Shown here in pieces: positions 36,948 to 45,783 of a stretch of 64,000 nt of DNA; within the stretch, counting starts at the first letter, position 1; each line of letters starts with the position of its first letter. Under the pieces are notes generated by a model. The model had not been told where the DNA came from. It made no database searches and worked only from the letters and a program-made list of their open reading frames with translations. A program made the position numbers and the translations under genes. The DNA is from Phaeobacter italicus (GTDB lineage Bacteria; Pseudomonadota; Alphaproteobacteria; Rhodobacterales; Rhodobacteraceae). The stretch spans positions 620,001-684,000 of the forward strand of contig NZ_CVRM01000011.1 of the NCBI RefSeq assembly GCF_001258055.1. Reading direction: 5' to 3'.

Positions 36948-37532
36948 TCAGGCGTAGGGGTTTTTGGCGGATCGGTCTTCTGAAAGGCTCGATTGGCTGC
37001 GCTGGACGAGATCTTCGATCGCCTCTGCCAGGTGTTTTTCCTGAATGTTGTAGTCGCCGCTGGCAACCCGGATCCGGTGTGCGGCGATCATGACATCTGC
37101 ATGGGTACAGCCGACAGGGGGTTCAAACCGGTAGCAGGCCAATTCAATCAGCAATCCCATCGGATCCTTGAAGTAGATGGAATCCATGAACCCGCGATCA
37201 CGCGGACCGGAATGGCCAATACCCCGTTCCTCCAATCGTTCGACCGCCTGGCTGAAGGTGGCTTTTGACACGTTAAAGGCCAAATGATGCACACAGCCGG
37301 GATCCGTCGGGGTCCGCTTGCGGTCAGGGGTGCGGTTTTCATTGGTAAAGACCGTGATCAGCCGCCCATCACCCGGATCAAAATACAAATGCCCCTCATC
37401 CGGATCATCCAGATTGGGTTGATCAAATATGAAGGGCATGCCCAGCACGCCTTCCCAGAAATCAATAGACGTTTGCCGGTCTGCGCCGGTGAGGGTGATA
37501 TGGTGAACACCCTGAACCTGAATTTTCCGCAT
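36948..37532 (-). CDS. VOC-superfamily (glyoxalase/ring-cleaving dioxygenase-like) protein
   Basis: 194 residues with a metal-binding VOC module: GVHHITLTGADRQTSIDFWEG (His ligand), CVHHLAFNV (second His) and GLLIELACYR (Glu ligand), fitting a 2-His-1-Glu site. The last 50 residues are an added helical tail. Such proteins include extradiol dioxygenases and glyoxalases; substrate unknown. ATG 37532 has AAAGGG about 8 nt upstream. The gene ends close to the IS and appears undamaged. Confidence 0.85.
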   Translation of the reverse strand: MRKIQVQGVHHITLTGADRQTSIDFWEGVLGMPFIFDQPNLDDPDEGHLYFDPGDGRLITVFTNENRTPDRKRTPTDPGCVHHLAFNVSKATFSQAVERLEERGIGHSGPRDRGFMDSIYFKDPMGLLIELACYRFEPPVGCTHADVMIAAHRIRVASGDYNIQEKHLAEAIEDLVQRSQSSLSEDRSAKNPYA

Positions 37533-37587
37533 TCTGTGCCCTTTGCCAAACGGGTTGTGTGACAACGGTAGCACGCCGCTGCTGGAT

Positions 37588-37618
37588 AGCAAAAAGGCCG
37601 CCCTGGCAGGCGGCCTTT
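37588..37618 (-). terminator. intrinsic terminator after typA
   Basis: AAAGGCCGCC (37593-37602), loop CTGGCA, GGCGGCCTTT (37609-37618); on the minus strand followed by TTTTTGC. Lies 24 bp past the typA stop. Confidence 0.85.
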
Positions 37619-37641
37619 CTCAATGTCAAATCTGCGTGACG

Positions 37642-39462
37642 TTACGCGTTGGCTTTGGCCATGCGCTTGCGCTCGTGCGGGTCGAGGTAACGCTTGCGCA
37701 GACGCACAGTGTTGGGGGTGACCTCTACCAGTTCGTCGTCATCGATATAGGCGATGGCTTCTTCAAGGCTGAGCGTCATCGGCGTGGTCAGGCGCACCGC
37801 GTCGTCGGAACCAGAGGCCCGCACGTTGGTGAGCTTCTTGCCTTTCAGCGGGTTCACTTCCAGGTCGTTGTCACGGCTGTGCTCGCCGATGATCATCCCC
37901 TGATACACGTCTTCCTGCGCGCCGATCATCATCTTGCCACGCTCTTCGAGGTTCCACAGAGCATAGGCCACCGAGGTGCCGTTTTCCATGGAGATCAGAA
38001 CGCCTGCGCGACGACCGGGGATGGTGCCCTTGTGAGGGGTCCAGCCGTGGAACACGCGGTTCAAGACGCCGGTGCCGCGGGTGTCTGTGAGGAACTCACC
38101 GTGATAGCCGATCAGGCCACGCGACGGGACATGGGCGATGATGCGGGTCTTGCCTGCGCCGGCGGGCTTCATCTCTACCAGTTCACCTTTGCGGTGACCG
38201 GTGAGTTTTTCGATCACGACGCCAGAGTATTCGTCATCCACGTCGATGGTGGCTTCTTCGACCGGCTCCATGCGAACGCCGTCTTCTTCCTTGAAGAGAA
38301 CCTGCGGACGCGAGATGGACAGCTCAAAGCCTTCGCGACGCATGTTTTCGATCAGAACACCCATCTGAAGTTCACCGCGACCGGCGACTTCAAAGGCTTC
38401 ACCGCCGGGGGTGTCGGTGACCTGAATGGCGACATTGGATTCCGCTTCCTTCAGCAGACGGTCGCGGATCACACGGGACTGGACTTTTTTGCCGTCACGA
38501 CCAGCCAGCGGGCTGTCGTTGATGCCAAAGGTCACGGTGATGGTCGGCGGATCGATCGGCTGGGCGGGCAGGGGCTCGTTCACGGAGGTGTCGAGCAGAG
38601 AGTCCGCAACGGTTGCCTTGCTCATGCCCGCAATCGACACGATGTCGCCGGCCTCTGCCACGTCGATCGGCTGCTGCGACAGACCGCGGAACGCCAGAAC
38701 CTTGGTGCAGCGGAAGTTTTCGATCAGCTCGCCCTCGCGGCTCAGCGCCTTGAGGCTATCGCCAGCTTTCAATGTACCCGCTTCGACACGACCGGTCAGG
38801 ATGCGGCCCATGAACGGATCAGAGCCAAGCGTGGTTGCCAGCATCTGGAACGGCTCGTCCTTGCGCTCCAGCTGTTTGGGGGCGGGTACATGTTCAACGA
38901 TCAGGTTGAAAAGGGCAGAGAGATCCTTGCGCGGGCCGTCAAGCTCCATGTCGGCCCAGCCGGCACGGCCAGAGGCATACATGGACGGGAAGTCCAGCTG
39001 TTCGTCATCGGCGCCCAGGTTTGCAAAAAGGTCAAAACACTGGTCCAGCGCGCGATCAGGCTCACCATCGGGTTTGTCGACCTTGTTCACCACCACGATC
39101 GGGCGCAGACCCAGGGCCAGCGCCTTGGAGGTCACGAACTTGGTTTGCGGCATCGGGCCTTCAGCGGCGTCCACAAGCAGAACCACACCGTCCACCATGG
39201 ACAGGATGCGTTCAACTTCGCCACCAAAGTCGGCGTGGCCGGGGGTGTCGACGATATTGATGCGGGTGCCGTTCCATTCGACCGAGGTTGCTTTGGCCAG
39301 AATGGTGATGCCGCGCTCGCGTTCCAGATCGTTGCTGTCCATGGCGCGTTCCGCCACAGCCTGGTTTTCGCGGAAGGCACCGGATTGTTTCAGAAGCTCG
39401 TCAACCAGCGTGGTTTTGCCGTGGTCAACGTGCGCGATGATCGCAATATTGCGCAGGTCCAT
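37642..39462 (-). CDS. typA: translational GTPase TypA/BipA
   Basis: 606 residues, ribosome-associated GTPase for stress and low-temperature growth. G1 [12 protein letters not shown]3 [12 protein letters not shown]4 NKVDKPD; domains III and V like EF-G, then the BipA-specific C-terminal domain. ATG 39462 (MDLRNIAII) is the family start; the open frame upstream of it is not coding. A GC-rich hairpin (TGCCGCC/GGCGGCA, 39539-39557) lies in its upstream region. Confidence 0.97.
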   Translation of the reverse strand: MDLRNIAIIAHVDHGKTTLVDELLKQSGAFRENQAVAERAMDSNDLERERGITILAKATSVEWNGTRINIVDTPGHADFGGEVERILSMVDGVVLLVDAAEGPMPQTKFVTSKALALGLRPIVVVNKVDKPDGEPDRALDQCFDLFANLGADDEQLDFPSMYASGRAGWADMELDGPRKDLSALFNLIVEHVPAPKQLERKDEPFQMLATTLGSDPFMGRILTGRVEAGTLKAGDSLKALSREGELIENFRCTKVLAFRGLSQQPIDVAEAGDIVSIAGMSKATVADSLLDTSVNEPLPAQPIDPPTITVTFGINDSPLAGRDGKKVQSRVIRDRLLKEAESNVAIQVTDTPGGEAFEVAGRGELQMGVLIENMRREGFELSISRPQVLFKEEDGVRMEPVEEATIDVDDEYSGVVIEKLTGHRKGELVEMKPAGAGKTRIIAHVPSRGLIGYHGEFLTDTRGTGVLNRVFHGWTPHKGTIPGRRAGVLISMENGTSVAYALWNLEERGKMMIGAQEDVYQGMIIGEHSRDNDLEVNPLKGKKLTNVRASGSDDAVRLTTPMTLSLEEAIAYIDDDELVEVTPNTVRLRKRYLDPHERKRMAKANA

Positions 39463-39597
39463 AGGTGTCAGCCTTTGTAAGGAAGTTGCCGCGCGCATAG
39501 CGCGATACCGGGACAAAGGCCAGAGCAAATGCATCTTTTTGCCGCCCAAGAGGCGGCAGCGTTGCGCCGACGCGCAAAATCCCGGCTTTGCCTTGCC

Positions 39598-39933
39598 TCA
39601 GTGACCTGAGGTTTTCGAGAAAAGATGGATGATCAGAATGCCTGCCATGATCAACCCAAGACCAAGGACAGCAGGCAGGTCCAGTTTCTGACCAAATACC
39701 AGCCAACCGATGACCGCAATAAAGAAAATCCCAAGGCCCGACCAGATCGCGTAGACGATACCCACCGGCATATGCCGGAGCGTCAGCGCCATCAGGTAAA
39801 ATGCCAGCCCGTAGCCGATCACCACCAGGATGGAGGGGCCGAGGCGGGTGAACTGCTGGCTTGCCTGCAGGGCCGTGGTTCCGATCGTCTCTGCGATCAC
39901 GGCAAAGACAAGATACACATAATGGAGCGGCAT
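39598..39933 (-). CDS. SMR-family small multidrug efflux protein
   Basis: 111 residues with four membrane helices. The key acidic residue of the first helix is present ([14 protein letters not shown]) and the family's Gly-rich last helix is clear ([14 protein letters not shown]). Exports lipophilic cations or guanidinium-type compounds by proton antiport; substrate undecided. ATG 39933 has GGAGAG 5 nt upstream. It is a single gene, so probably homodimeric. Confidence 0.93.
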   Translation of the reverse strand: MPLHYVYLVFAVIAETIGTTALQASQQFTRLGPSILVVIGYGLAFYLMALTLRHMPVGIVYAIWSGLGIFFIAVIGWLVFGQKLDLPAVLGLGLIMAGILIIHLFSKTSGH

Positions 39934-39979
39934 CAGACTCTCCGGGTGAGTTAGGCTCGAGCAGGCCTGAAGGAAAAGG

Positions 39980-41152
39980 TCAGTCGCGGGCGTTTTCGGC
40001 AAACCACGGGGCGACGCGGTTGTGAACATAGGTCCAGACAGCTGGCGCGCCGCGTGTCACCTTTTGGCCGACGCGGGTGTCAAGCTGCTCAAGCGTCACG
40101 TCATAGTCGATCCAGCTGCCACCGCCCGTCAGCAGGTTCAACAGAACGGGCTGCACCCGGTCGACGGCCTTGGCATAGATCGCCTCGTTTGTTTCGGCGG
40201 CCTCAAATTCCTGCCAGATGTGCCGGAAGGCGGCCGCCTGTGCATCGGGCAAAAGCCCAAACAGGCGCTTGGCTGCGGCCTCTTCGCGGGCTTCGATTTC
40301 TGCCAATTGTTCTGCGGTCAGGCCAGAGTGGATCGGGACATCACCGGCGTCGATCTCGACAATGTCATGCAGCAACAGCATCTGCAGAACCTTGGCCATA
40401 TCGATGGGCGCGTGGCTGTGTTCGGCAAGAACCCAAGCATAAAGCATGATGTGCCAGCTGTGTTCAGCCGAGTTTTCACGACGGCTGCCATCGCCGATCT
40501 TTGTGGCCCTGTTAACGCCTTTGAGGGCGTCGGCCGCGTTCAGGAAGGCCAGCGGCTGTGTGATCCGATCATCGGGTTTGGCCCCTTCAAGAAGCGCAAC
40601 CGCGTGATGATATACCTCGGGAAAATGGTCCTTCAGTGCCGCCGCACGGCCCCCAAACAGGTTGTTGCGAACAATTTCGACGTGAAAGTCAGGCACGTCC
40701 GCATTGCACAAGGTCTGGAAAATTGGCTGGCAGTGATCGATCCGCTTGGCCCAGCGGGCATCAGCTGTCTCAGCGGCGTCAAATTCGCGCCACAGACCAT
40801 GCATGAAAACGGACTGATCTGCTGGCAAAAGGGCAAACAGGCGCGTGGCCGCTGCGGCTTCGGCATCTGCGACGGCGGTCCAGTCGATGTCATCGCCAAT
40901 TGGATGGTCGCCTGCGTCAATCTCAACCAGGTCATGGAGCAGCAGCATCTGCACCACGCGAGAAATCGACACATCTGCAGGAGCAAATGGCGCAAAGGCG
41001 AGCGCATAGAGCGCGAGGTGCCAGCTATGTTCGGCGGCGTTTTCCTCGCGAGAGCCATCCAGAATAAGGTTTTGCCGTTTTACCCTTCGCAGCTTGTCCG
41101 CCTCCAGGAGAAATTGGAATTGGCGGTCAAGTCGCGCTTGTGGGTCAGTCAT
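39980..41152 (-). CDS. tandem double HD-domain protein (YfbR/HDDC2-like nucleotidase family)
   Basis: 390 residues made of two homologous HD domains, about 1-190 and 195-380. Repeat 1 has AEHSWHLALYA and MLLLHDLVEIDAGD; repeat 2 has AEHSWHIMLYA and MLLLHDIVEIDAGD. Each repeat therefore keeps its own His...His-Asp...Asp metal site, and both should be catalytic. Single-domain relatives are metal-dependent 5'-deoxynucleotidases. Clearly a gene-internal duplication. The start overlaps the 3' end of the upstream small gene by 8 bp, so it is co-transcribed with that gene and the hydrolase. Confidence 0.9.
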   Translation of the reverse strand: MTDPQARLDRQFQFLLEADKLRRVKRQNLILDGSREENAAEHSWHLALYALAFAPFAPADVSISRVVQMLLLHDLVEIDAGDHPIGDDIDWTAVADAEAAAATRLFALLPADQSVFMHGLWREFDAAETADARWAKRIDHCQPIFQTLCNADVPDFHVEIVRNNLFGGRAAALKDHFPEVYHHAVALLEGAKPDDRITQPLAFLNAADALKGVNRATKIGDGSRRENSAEHSWHIMLYAWVLAEHSHAPIDMAKVLQMLLLHDIVEIDAGDVPIHSGLTAEQLAEIEAREEAAAKRLFGLLPDAQAAAFRHIWQEFEAAETNEAIYAKAVDRVQPVLLNLLTGGGSWIDYDVTLEQLDTRVGQKVTRGAPAVWTYVHNRVAPWFAENARD

Positions 41153-41393
41153 GCTCTGGTGCCTTGGATGCTATTTTCGCCTTTGCGGCGTTGATCTTGT
41201 CATTGAGAAACGCGCGCGCCTTACGCTCGGCAAGGCGCACGCGCATTTCTGTCAGAAATGCCTCTTCCAACGATTGAGACGCGGCCCCAAGAACCTGGCT
41301 CACCTCCATATACAGGCGCTCTTCGCCGGTGGCGTCCTGCACCTTGAGGGTGTCCGCCGCCAGTTTCTGTGCCAGCGTCTCGATCGTGCTCAT
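41145..41393 (-). CDS. small helical hypothetical protein (82 aa)
   Basis: Function not recognised. Almost entirely predicted alpha-helical and charged (EEAFLTEMRVRLAERKARAF, then NDKINAAKAKIA). It overlaps both neighbours: its ATG shares bases with the hydrolase stop (TGATG) and its 3' end overlaps the double-HD gene by 8 bp. Such tight coupling supports a real gene. Confidence 0.75.
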   Translation of the reverse strand: MSTIETLAQKLAADTLKVQDATGEERLYMEVSQVLGAASQSLEEAFLTEMRVRLAERKARAFLNDKINAAKAKIASKAPEHD

Positions 41394-42046
41394 CAGCGGG
41401 AGTTCTCAGTCAGACGGCGTTTGACGTAATCGGAGACATTGTTGATCATCGGATCCATGTGGGGATCCTGGAAGAAGTGATCAGCGCCCTCGATTTCGGT
41501 GTGGGTGATGGTGATCCCCTTCTGCTCGTGCAGTTTGTTCACCAGATTGGTGGTGTCTGCAGGAGGCGCCACACGGTCGGCTGTACCGTTGATGATCAGG
41601 CCAGAAGACGGGCAGGGCGCGAGGAAGGAGAAGTCATACATGTTGGCCGGCGGCGCAACAGAGATGAACCCGGTGATTTCAGGACGACGCATCAACAGCT
41701 GCATGCCAATCCAGGCCCCAAAGGAAAAGCCGGCAACCCAGCAGTGTTTGGAGTTGGAGTTCATGGACTGCAGGTAATCAAGGGCCGATGCAGCATCGGA
41801 CAGCTCGCCCACACCCTGATCATATTCGCCTTGCGAGCGGCCAACGCCGCGGAAGTTGAACCGCAGAACCGTGAAGCCCATGTTGTAAAAGGCGTAATGC
41901 AGGTTGTAGACGACCTTGTTGTTCATCGTCCCGCCAAACTGCGGGTGCGGATGCAGCACAATGGCGATCGGCGCGTCTCTTTCTTTTTGCGGGTGATAGC
42001 GGCCTTCCAGGCGGCCTTCGGGTCCGGGAAAAATGACCTCAGGCAT
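41393..42046 (-). CDS. alpha/beta hydrolase (dienelactone hydrolase-like)
   Basis: 217 residues. Starts MPEVIFPGPEGRLEGRY, then IVLHPHPQFGGTMNN, the nucleophile elbow G-F-S-F-G (VAGFSFGAWIGM), an acidic residue in NGTADRVAPP and catalytic His in GADHFFQ. This is the widespread CocE/DLH-like group of unknown substrate. First gene of a three-gene coupled unit, divergent from the iscR-suf operon. Confidence 0.88.
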   Translation of the reverse strand: MPEVIFPGPEGRLEGRYHPQKERDAPIAIVLHPHPQFGGTMNNKVVYNLHYAFYNMGFTVLRFNFRGVGRSQGEYDQGVGELSDAASALDYLQSMNSNSKHCWVAGFSFGAWIGMQLLMRRPEITGFISVAPPANMYDFSFLAPCPSSGLIINGTADRVAPPADTTNLVNKLHEQKGITITHTEIEGADHFFQDPHMDPMINNVSDYVKRRLTENSR

Positions 42047-42094
42047 GGGTGAGTGAATCCTACTCTTATTTTCTGCGGATGCTGTTCGGGAAAA

Positions 42095-42132
42095 CTTGAC
42101 GAATTCCGTCGGGCACCTTAGAACGGTTCTAA
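42095..42132 (+). promoter_or_regulatory. iscR-suf promoter with Irr/ICE-type operator over the -10
   Basis: CTTGAC (42095-42100), 17-nt spacer, TTAGAA (42118-42123). The -10 is inside the perfect palindrome TTAGAACGGTTCTAA (42118-42132), which matches the iron-control element TTAGAA-N3-TTCTAA bound by Irr in alphaproteobacteria. Irr binding there would block RNA polymerase. The transcript would have a leader of about 100 nt before the iscR ATG. Confidence 0.75.
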
Positions 42133-42236
42133 TTGATGGCAGAGGCCAAGTCACGCTGCCGTCCCGCTGAGATACGCATTGCAGCGTTCAAGGTCAATCT
42201 TTTCGCTGCTTTGTCCCGTTCTGGAGATTTGAAAAC

Positions 42237-42695
42237 ATGAAACTTTCGACGAAAGGACGGTATGCGATGGTGGCGCTGGCTGACATCGCGCTTCAGCCAG
42301 AGGGTCATTTGGTGGTTTTGGGGGATATTTCCAAGCGCCAGGATATCTCTCTGCCGTATCTTGAGCAGCTATTCGTGAAACTGCGGCGTGCCGGCCTTGT
42401 TGACTCTGTCCGGGGTCCGGGTGGCGGCTATCGGCTTGCCCGCCCGGCATCTGAAATCCGGGTTGTCGATGTGCTTGGCGCCGTGGATGAGACCGTGGAT
42501 GCGATGCACAAGGGGGCGGGGGCCTCTGGTGGTTTGTCGGGAAGTCGGGCGCAGTCGCTGACCAATCGGCTTTGGGAAGGGTTGAGCGCACATGTCTATG
42601 TGTTCCTTCATCAGACCCGGCTCTCTGATGTGATCAAGAACGACCTTGCGCCATGCCCCGCGGTGCCGAACCTTTTCGCCGTGGTGGACGATTGA
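42237..42695 (+). CDS. iscR: Rrf2-family regulator IscR, single-cysteine type
   Basis: 152 residues, winged-helix Rrf2 protein (MKLSTKGRYAMVALADIA, LPYLEQLFVKLRRAGLV, GPGGGYRLARP). Classic IscR holds a [2Fe-2S] cluster with three Cys near residues 92-104; here none is present in that loop (DAMHKGAGASGGL) and the only cysteine is near the C-terminus in LAPCPAVPN. This agrees with the Rhodobacter sphaeroides IscR, reported to bind its cluster in an unusual single-Cys way. Heads the suf operon and is expected to repress it when Fe-S supply is adequate. Confidence 0.93.
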   Translation: MKLSTKGRYAMVALADIALQPEGHLVVLGDISKRQDISLPYLEQLFVKLRRAGLVDSVRGPGGGYRLARPASEIRVVDVLGAVDETVDAMHKGAGASGGLSGSRAQSLTNRLWEGLSAHVYVFLHQTRLSDVIKNDLAPCPAVPNLFAVVDD

Positions 42696-42781
42696 TCCCC
42701 GCACAACCCCTGCCAAATCAGGTGTAATTTTTGTTCCCTGCCCGCCAAGAGCGGGTCAGCCACAGGACAGACAGACACGCA

Positions 42782-43825
42782 ATGTCGCGCCTCTATCTAG
42801 ATCATAACGCCACAACGCCAATTTGCGCTGCTGCAAAGGCTGCGATGGTCGACGCGATGGAGGTTTGCGGAAATCCATCTTCGGTGCACGCCGAAGGTCG
42901 CGCTGCCAAGGCCGTGATCGAACGGGCCCGCGCGCAGATTGCCGCGGCCTTTGGTGCAGATGGCGCGGATATCGTGTTTACCTCCGGGTCAACCGAAGGG
43001 GCGCAGCTGGCGATGGCGGGGCGAAATCTGCACGCCGCTGCAGTTGAACATGACGCTGTAAGGGCCTGGTCTGTCGAGGATCTGCAGGTTTCCGATACAG
43101 GCGCAGTCAGCGTTCTCGACCCGGCAATCTCTGCGCTTCAACTGGCAAATTCAGAAACCGGCGTGATCCAGACCCTGCCGCAGGGGCTGGCTGTCACGGA
43201 TGCGACACAGGCCTTTGGCAAGCTGCCGGTCGCGTTCAACTGGATGGGGGCAACCATGGCGCTGATTTCGGCGCATAAACTGGGTGGACCCAAGGGTGTC
43301 GGTGCTGTCGTTTTGAAACGCGGCACGGATCTGGCAGCACAGATCAAGGGGGGCGGACAGGAAATGGGCCGCCGCTCTGGTACGGAAAATGTTGTCGGTA
43401 TCGCAGGTTTTGGCGCCGCTGCGGAGGCGGCGGCGAAACTGCTGGCGGACGGCGTCTGGGAGCAGGTTGCCGCGCTGCGCGACATTATGGAGGCGGCCCT
43501 TGCAGAGGGTAGCCCCGAGACTATTTTCGTAGGGAAATCTGCAAAACGGCTGCCCAACACCAGCTGCTTTGCAACCCCGGGATGGAAGGGCGAGACACAG
43601 GTCATGCAAATGGATCTGGCCGGTTTCGCGATCAGCGCGGGTAGCGCCTGTTCCAGCGGAAAGGTGCGCGCAAGCGCCGTTCTGACTTCGATGGGGTATG
43701 ACGAGACAACAGCCCAGAGCGCCGTGCGCGTGTCCCTGGGCCCCGAGACAACAGAAACAGATGTGCTGCGCTTTGCTGAAGCGTGGTGCGCCAAACAGAA
43801 GAAACACCGCGCCCGCGTGGCGTGA
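42782..43825 (+). CDS. cysteine desulfurase, NifS/IscS-like
   Basis: 347 residues, class V PLP enzyme: N-terminal LYLDHNATTPICAAAKAAM, PLP lysine in ISAHKLGGPKG and the mobile Cys loop SAGSACSSGKV. It strips sulfur from cysteine to give persulfide. Shorter than E. coli IscS (404). A second desulfurase of SufS type ends the same operon, so the two may differ in partner or condition. ATG 42782 chosen; SD is weak. Confidence 0.92.
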   Translation: MSRLYLDHNATTPICAAAKAAMVDAMEVCGNPSSVHAEGRAAKAVIERARAQIAAAFGADGADIVFTSGSTEGAQLAMAGRNLHAAAVEHDAVRAWSVEDLQVSDTGAVSVLDPAISALQLANSETGVIQTLPQGLAVTDATQAFGKLPVAFNWMGATMALISAHKLGGPKGVGAVVLKRGTDLAAQIKGGGQEMGRRSGTENVVGIAGFGAAAEAAAKLLADGVWEQVAALRDIMEAALAEGSPETIFVGKSAKRLPNTSCFATPGWKGETQVMQMDLAGFAISAGSACSSGKVRASAVLTSMGYDETTAQSAVRVSLGPETTETDVLRFAEAWCAKQKKHRARVA

Positions 43826-43834
43826 CTGCAGGAG

Positions 43835-45364
43835 ATGACCATGGCCGCTTTGGATGATGTTCAGGTAAAAGAAGGCGTTGATCAGGAAACTGTCGATGCC
43901 GTGCGCGAAGTTGGTGGCGCCTATAAATACGGTTGGGAAACCGACATCGAGATGGAATATGCCCCCAAGGGCGTGAACCCCGATATCGTGCGCCTGATTT
44001 CCGACAAGAACGAAGAGCCCGAGTGGATGACCGAATGGCGTCTGCAGGCCTTTGAGCGTTGGGAGAAGATGGACGAGCCGAACTGGGCGATGGTGAATTA
44101 CCCGGAAATCGACTTTCAGGACCAGTATTACTATGCCCGTCCCAAGTCGATGGAAGTGAAGCCCAAGTCGCTGGATGAGGTCGACCCCAAGCTGCTGGCC
44201 ACCTACGAAAAGCTGGGTATCCCCCTGAAAGAGCAGATGATCCTTGCAGGTGTCGAAGGCGCAGAAGACATGCCCGCCGAAGGCCGCAAGGTTGCTGTGG
44301 ATGCGGTGTTTGATTCCGTTTCGGTCGGCACCACCTTTCAGGCGGAGCTGAAGAAGGCAGGCGTTATTTTCTGCTCCATCTCCGAAGCCATCCGCGAGCA
44401 TCCCGAGCTGGTCAAGAAATACCTCGGCTCTGTTGTTCCGGTTACCGACAACTTCTATGCGACGCTGAACTCTGCCGTGTTCTCCGATGGTTCGTTCGTC
44501 TACGTGCCGCCGGGCGTGCGCTGCCCGATGGAGCTGTCGACCTATTTCCGCATCAACGCCGAAAACACGGGCCAGTTCGAACGCACGTTGATCATTGCGG
44601 ACAAGGGCTCTTACGTGTCCTACCTCGAAGGCTGCACCGCACCCCAGCGCGACACCGCACAGCTGCACGCTGCGGTGGTGGAAATCATCATCGAAGAAGA
44701 CGCCGAAGTGAAATACTCCACCGTTCAGAACTGGTATCCGGGTGATGAGAACGGCAAGGGCGGTATCTATAACTTTGTGACCAAGCGCGCTGACTGCCGC
44801 GGCGACCGCTCCAAGGTGATGTGGACCCAGGTGGAAACCGGCTCTGCCGTGACCTGGAAATACCCCTCCTGCATCCTGCGCGGCGAGGAAAGCCAGGGCG
44901 AGTTCTACTCGATCGCGATTGCCAACAACATGCAGCAGGCGGACACCGGCACCAAGATGGTGCACCTGGGCAAAAACACCAAGTCGCGCATCGTGTCCAA
45001 GGGCATTTCTGCCGGCAAGGCCCAGAACACCTATCGTGGTCTGGTGTCGATGCACCCCAAAGCCAAGGACAGCCGCAACTACACCCAGTGTGACAGCTTG
45101 CTGATCGGCGACAAATGCGGGGCGCACACGGTTCCCTATATCGAGGTCAAGAACAACTCATCGCGCGTGGAGCACGAGGCGACCACCTCCAAGGTGGATG
45201 ATGACCAGCTGTTCTACTGCCGCCAGCGCGGCATGGACGAGGAAGAAGCGGTGGCCCTGGTGGTCAACGGTTTCTGCAAGGACGTGCTGCAGGCGCTGCC
45301 GATGGAGTTCGCCATGGAAGCGCAGCAGCTGGTCGCGATCTCGCTGGAAGGGTCTGTCGGATAA
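43835..45364 (+). CDS. sufB: Fe-S cluster assembly scaffold SufB
   Basis: 509 residues, scaffold of the SufBC2D complex. Typical stretches: [43 protein letters not shown] and the C-terminal [19 protein letters not shown]. Starts 9 bp after the desulfurase stop with CAGGAG upstream. sufC and sufD follow after a short ybjQ-like gene. Confidence 0.97.
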   Translation: MTMAALDDVQVKEGVDQETVDAVREVGGAYKYGWETDIEMEYAPKGVNPDIVRLISDKNEEPEWMTEWRLQAFERWEKMDEPNWAMVNYPEIDFQDQYYYARPKSMEVKPKSLDEVDPKLLATYEKLGIPLKEQMILAGVEGAEDMPAEGRKVAVDAVFDSVSVGTTFQAELKKAGVIFCSISEAIREHPELVKKYLGSVVPVTDNFYATLNSAVFSDGSFVYVPPGVRCPMELSTYFRINAENTGQFERTLIIADKGSYVSYLEGCTAPQRDTAQLHAAVVEIIIEEDAEVKYSTVQNWYPGDENGKGGIYNFVTKRADCRGDRSKVMWTQVETGSAVTWKYPSCILRGEESQGEFYSIAIANNMQQADTGTKMVHLGKNTKSRIVSKGISAGKAQNTYRGLVSMHPKAKDSRNYTQCDSLLIGDKCGAHTVPYIEVKNNSSRVEHEATTSKVDDDQLFYCRQRGMDEEEAVALVVNGFCKDVLQALPMEFAMEAQQLVAISLEGSVG

Positions 45365-45402
45365 TGACAGGCCCCTGGGCATCAACGCATGGAGGCAATG
45401 GC

Positions 45403-45717
45403 ATGATTGTCACAACCACACCAAACGTCGAAGGCTACCAGATCGCCGAATACAAGGGCATCGTGGTGGGTGAGGCAATCATGGGCGCCAATGTTGTGCG
45501 CGATGTCTTTGCCTCGATTACCGACATCGTGGGCGGCCGCTCTGGCGCTTATGAAAGCAAGCTGCAGGACGCGCGCGAAACCGCGCTGGCAGAGCTCGAG
45601 GACCGCGCCCGCGCCAAAGGTGCCAATGCGGTTGTCGGTGTCGATCTGGATTACGAAGTGGTCGGCCAATCCATGCTGATGGTCTCGGCCAGCGGAACAG
45701 CCGTGGTGCTCGGCTAA
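45403..45717 (+). CDS. YbjQ-family (DUF74, heavy-metal-binding) protein inserted in the suf operon
   Basis: 104 residues, YbjQ/UPF0145 fold, forms pentamers in relatives: [26 protein letters not shown], then [13 protein letters not shown]. Called putative heavy-metal-binding but function is unproven. GGAGG lies 8 nt before ATG 45403. Placement between sufB and sufC suggests a link with metal handling or Fe-S stress, or simple insertion. Confidence 0.9.
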   Translation: MIVTTTPNVEGYQIAEYKGIVVGEAIMGANVVRDVFASITDIVGGRSGAYESKLQDARETALAELEDRARAKGANAVVGVDLDYEVVGQSMLMVSASGTAVVLG

Positions 45718-45727
45718 GGAATTCGCC

Positions 45728-45764
45728 CTTCGGGGCACAGGAACAACCGGGGTTCGCCCCGAAG
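45728..45764 (+). promoter_or_regulatory. intercistronic hairpin between ybjQ-like gene and sufC
   Basis: CTTCGGGGC (45728-45736) and GCCCCGAAG (45756-45764), perfect 9-bp arms, 19-nt loop, no T-run. More likely an mRNA processing or stability element than a terminator. Confidence 0.5.
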
Positions 45765-45783
45765 AGATATAAACGAGGAAAAA

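Noticed and set aside
37543-39480. 645-codon open frame on the plus strand
   Set aside because: Mirror of typA, which has all GTPase motifs.
39539-39557. TGCCGCC/GGCGGCA hairpin upstream of typA
   Set aside because: No T-run on either side in the reading direction, so not called a terminator; kept only as a remark under typA.
43151-45127. 658-codon minus-strand frame opposite the desulfurase and sufB
   Set aside because: Shadow frame with no recognisable domain.
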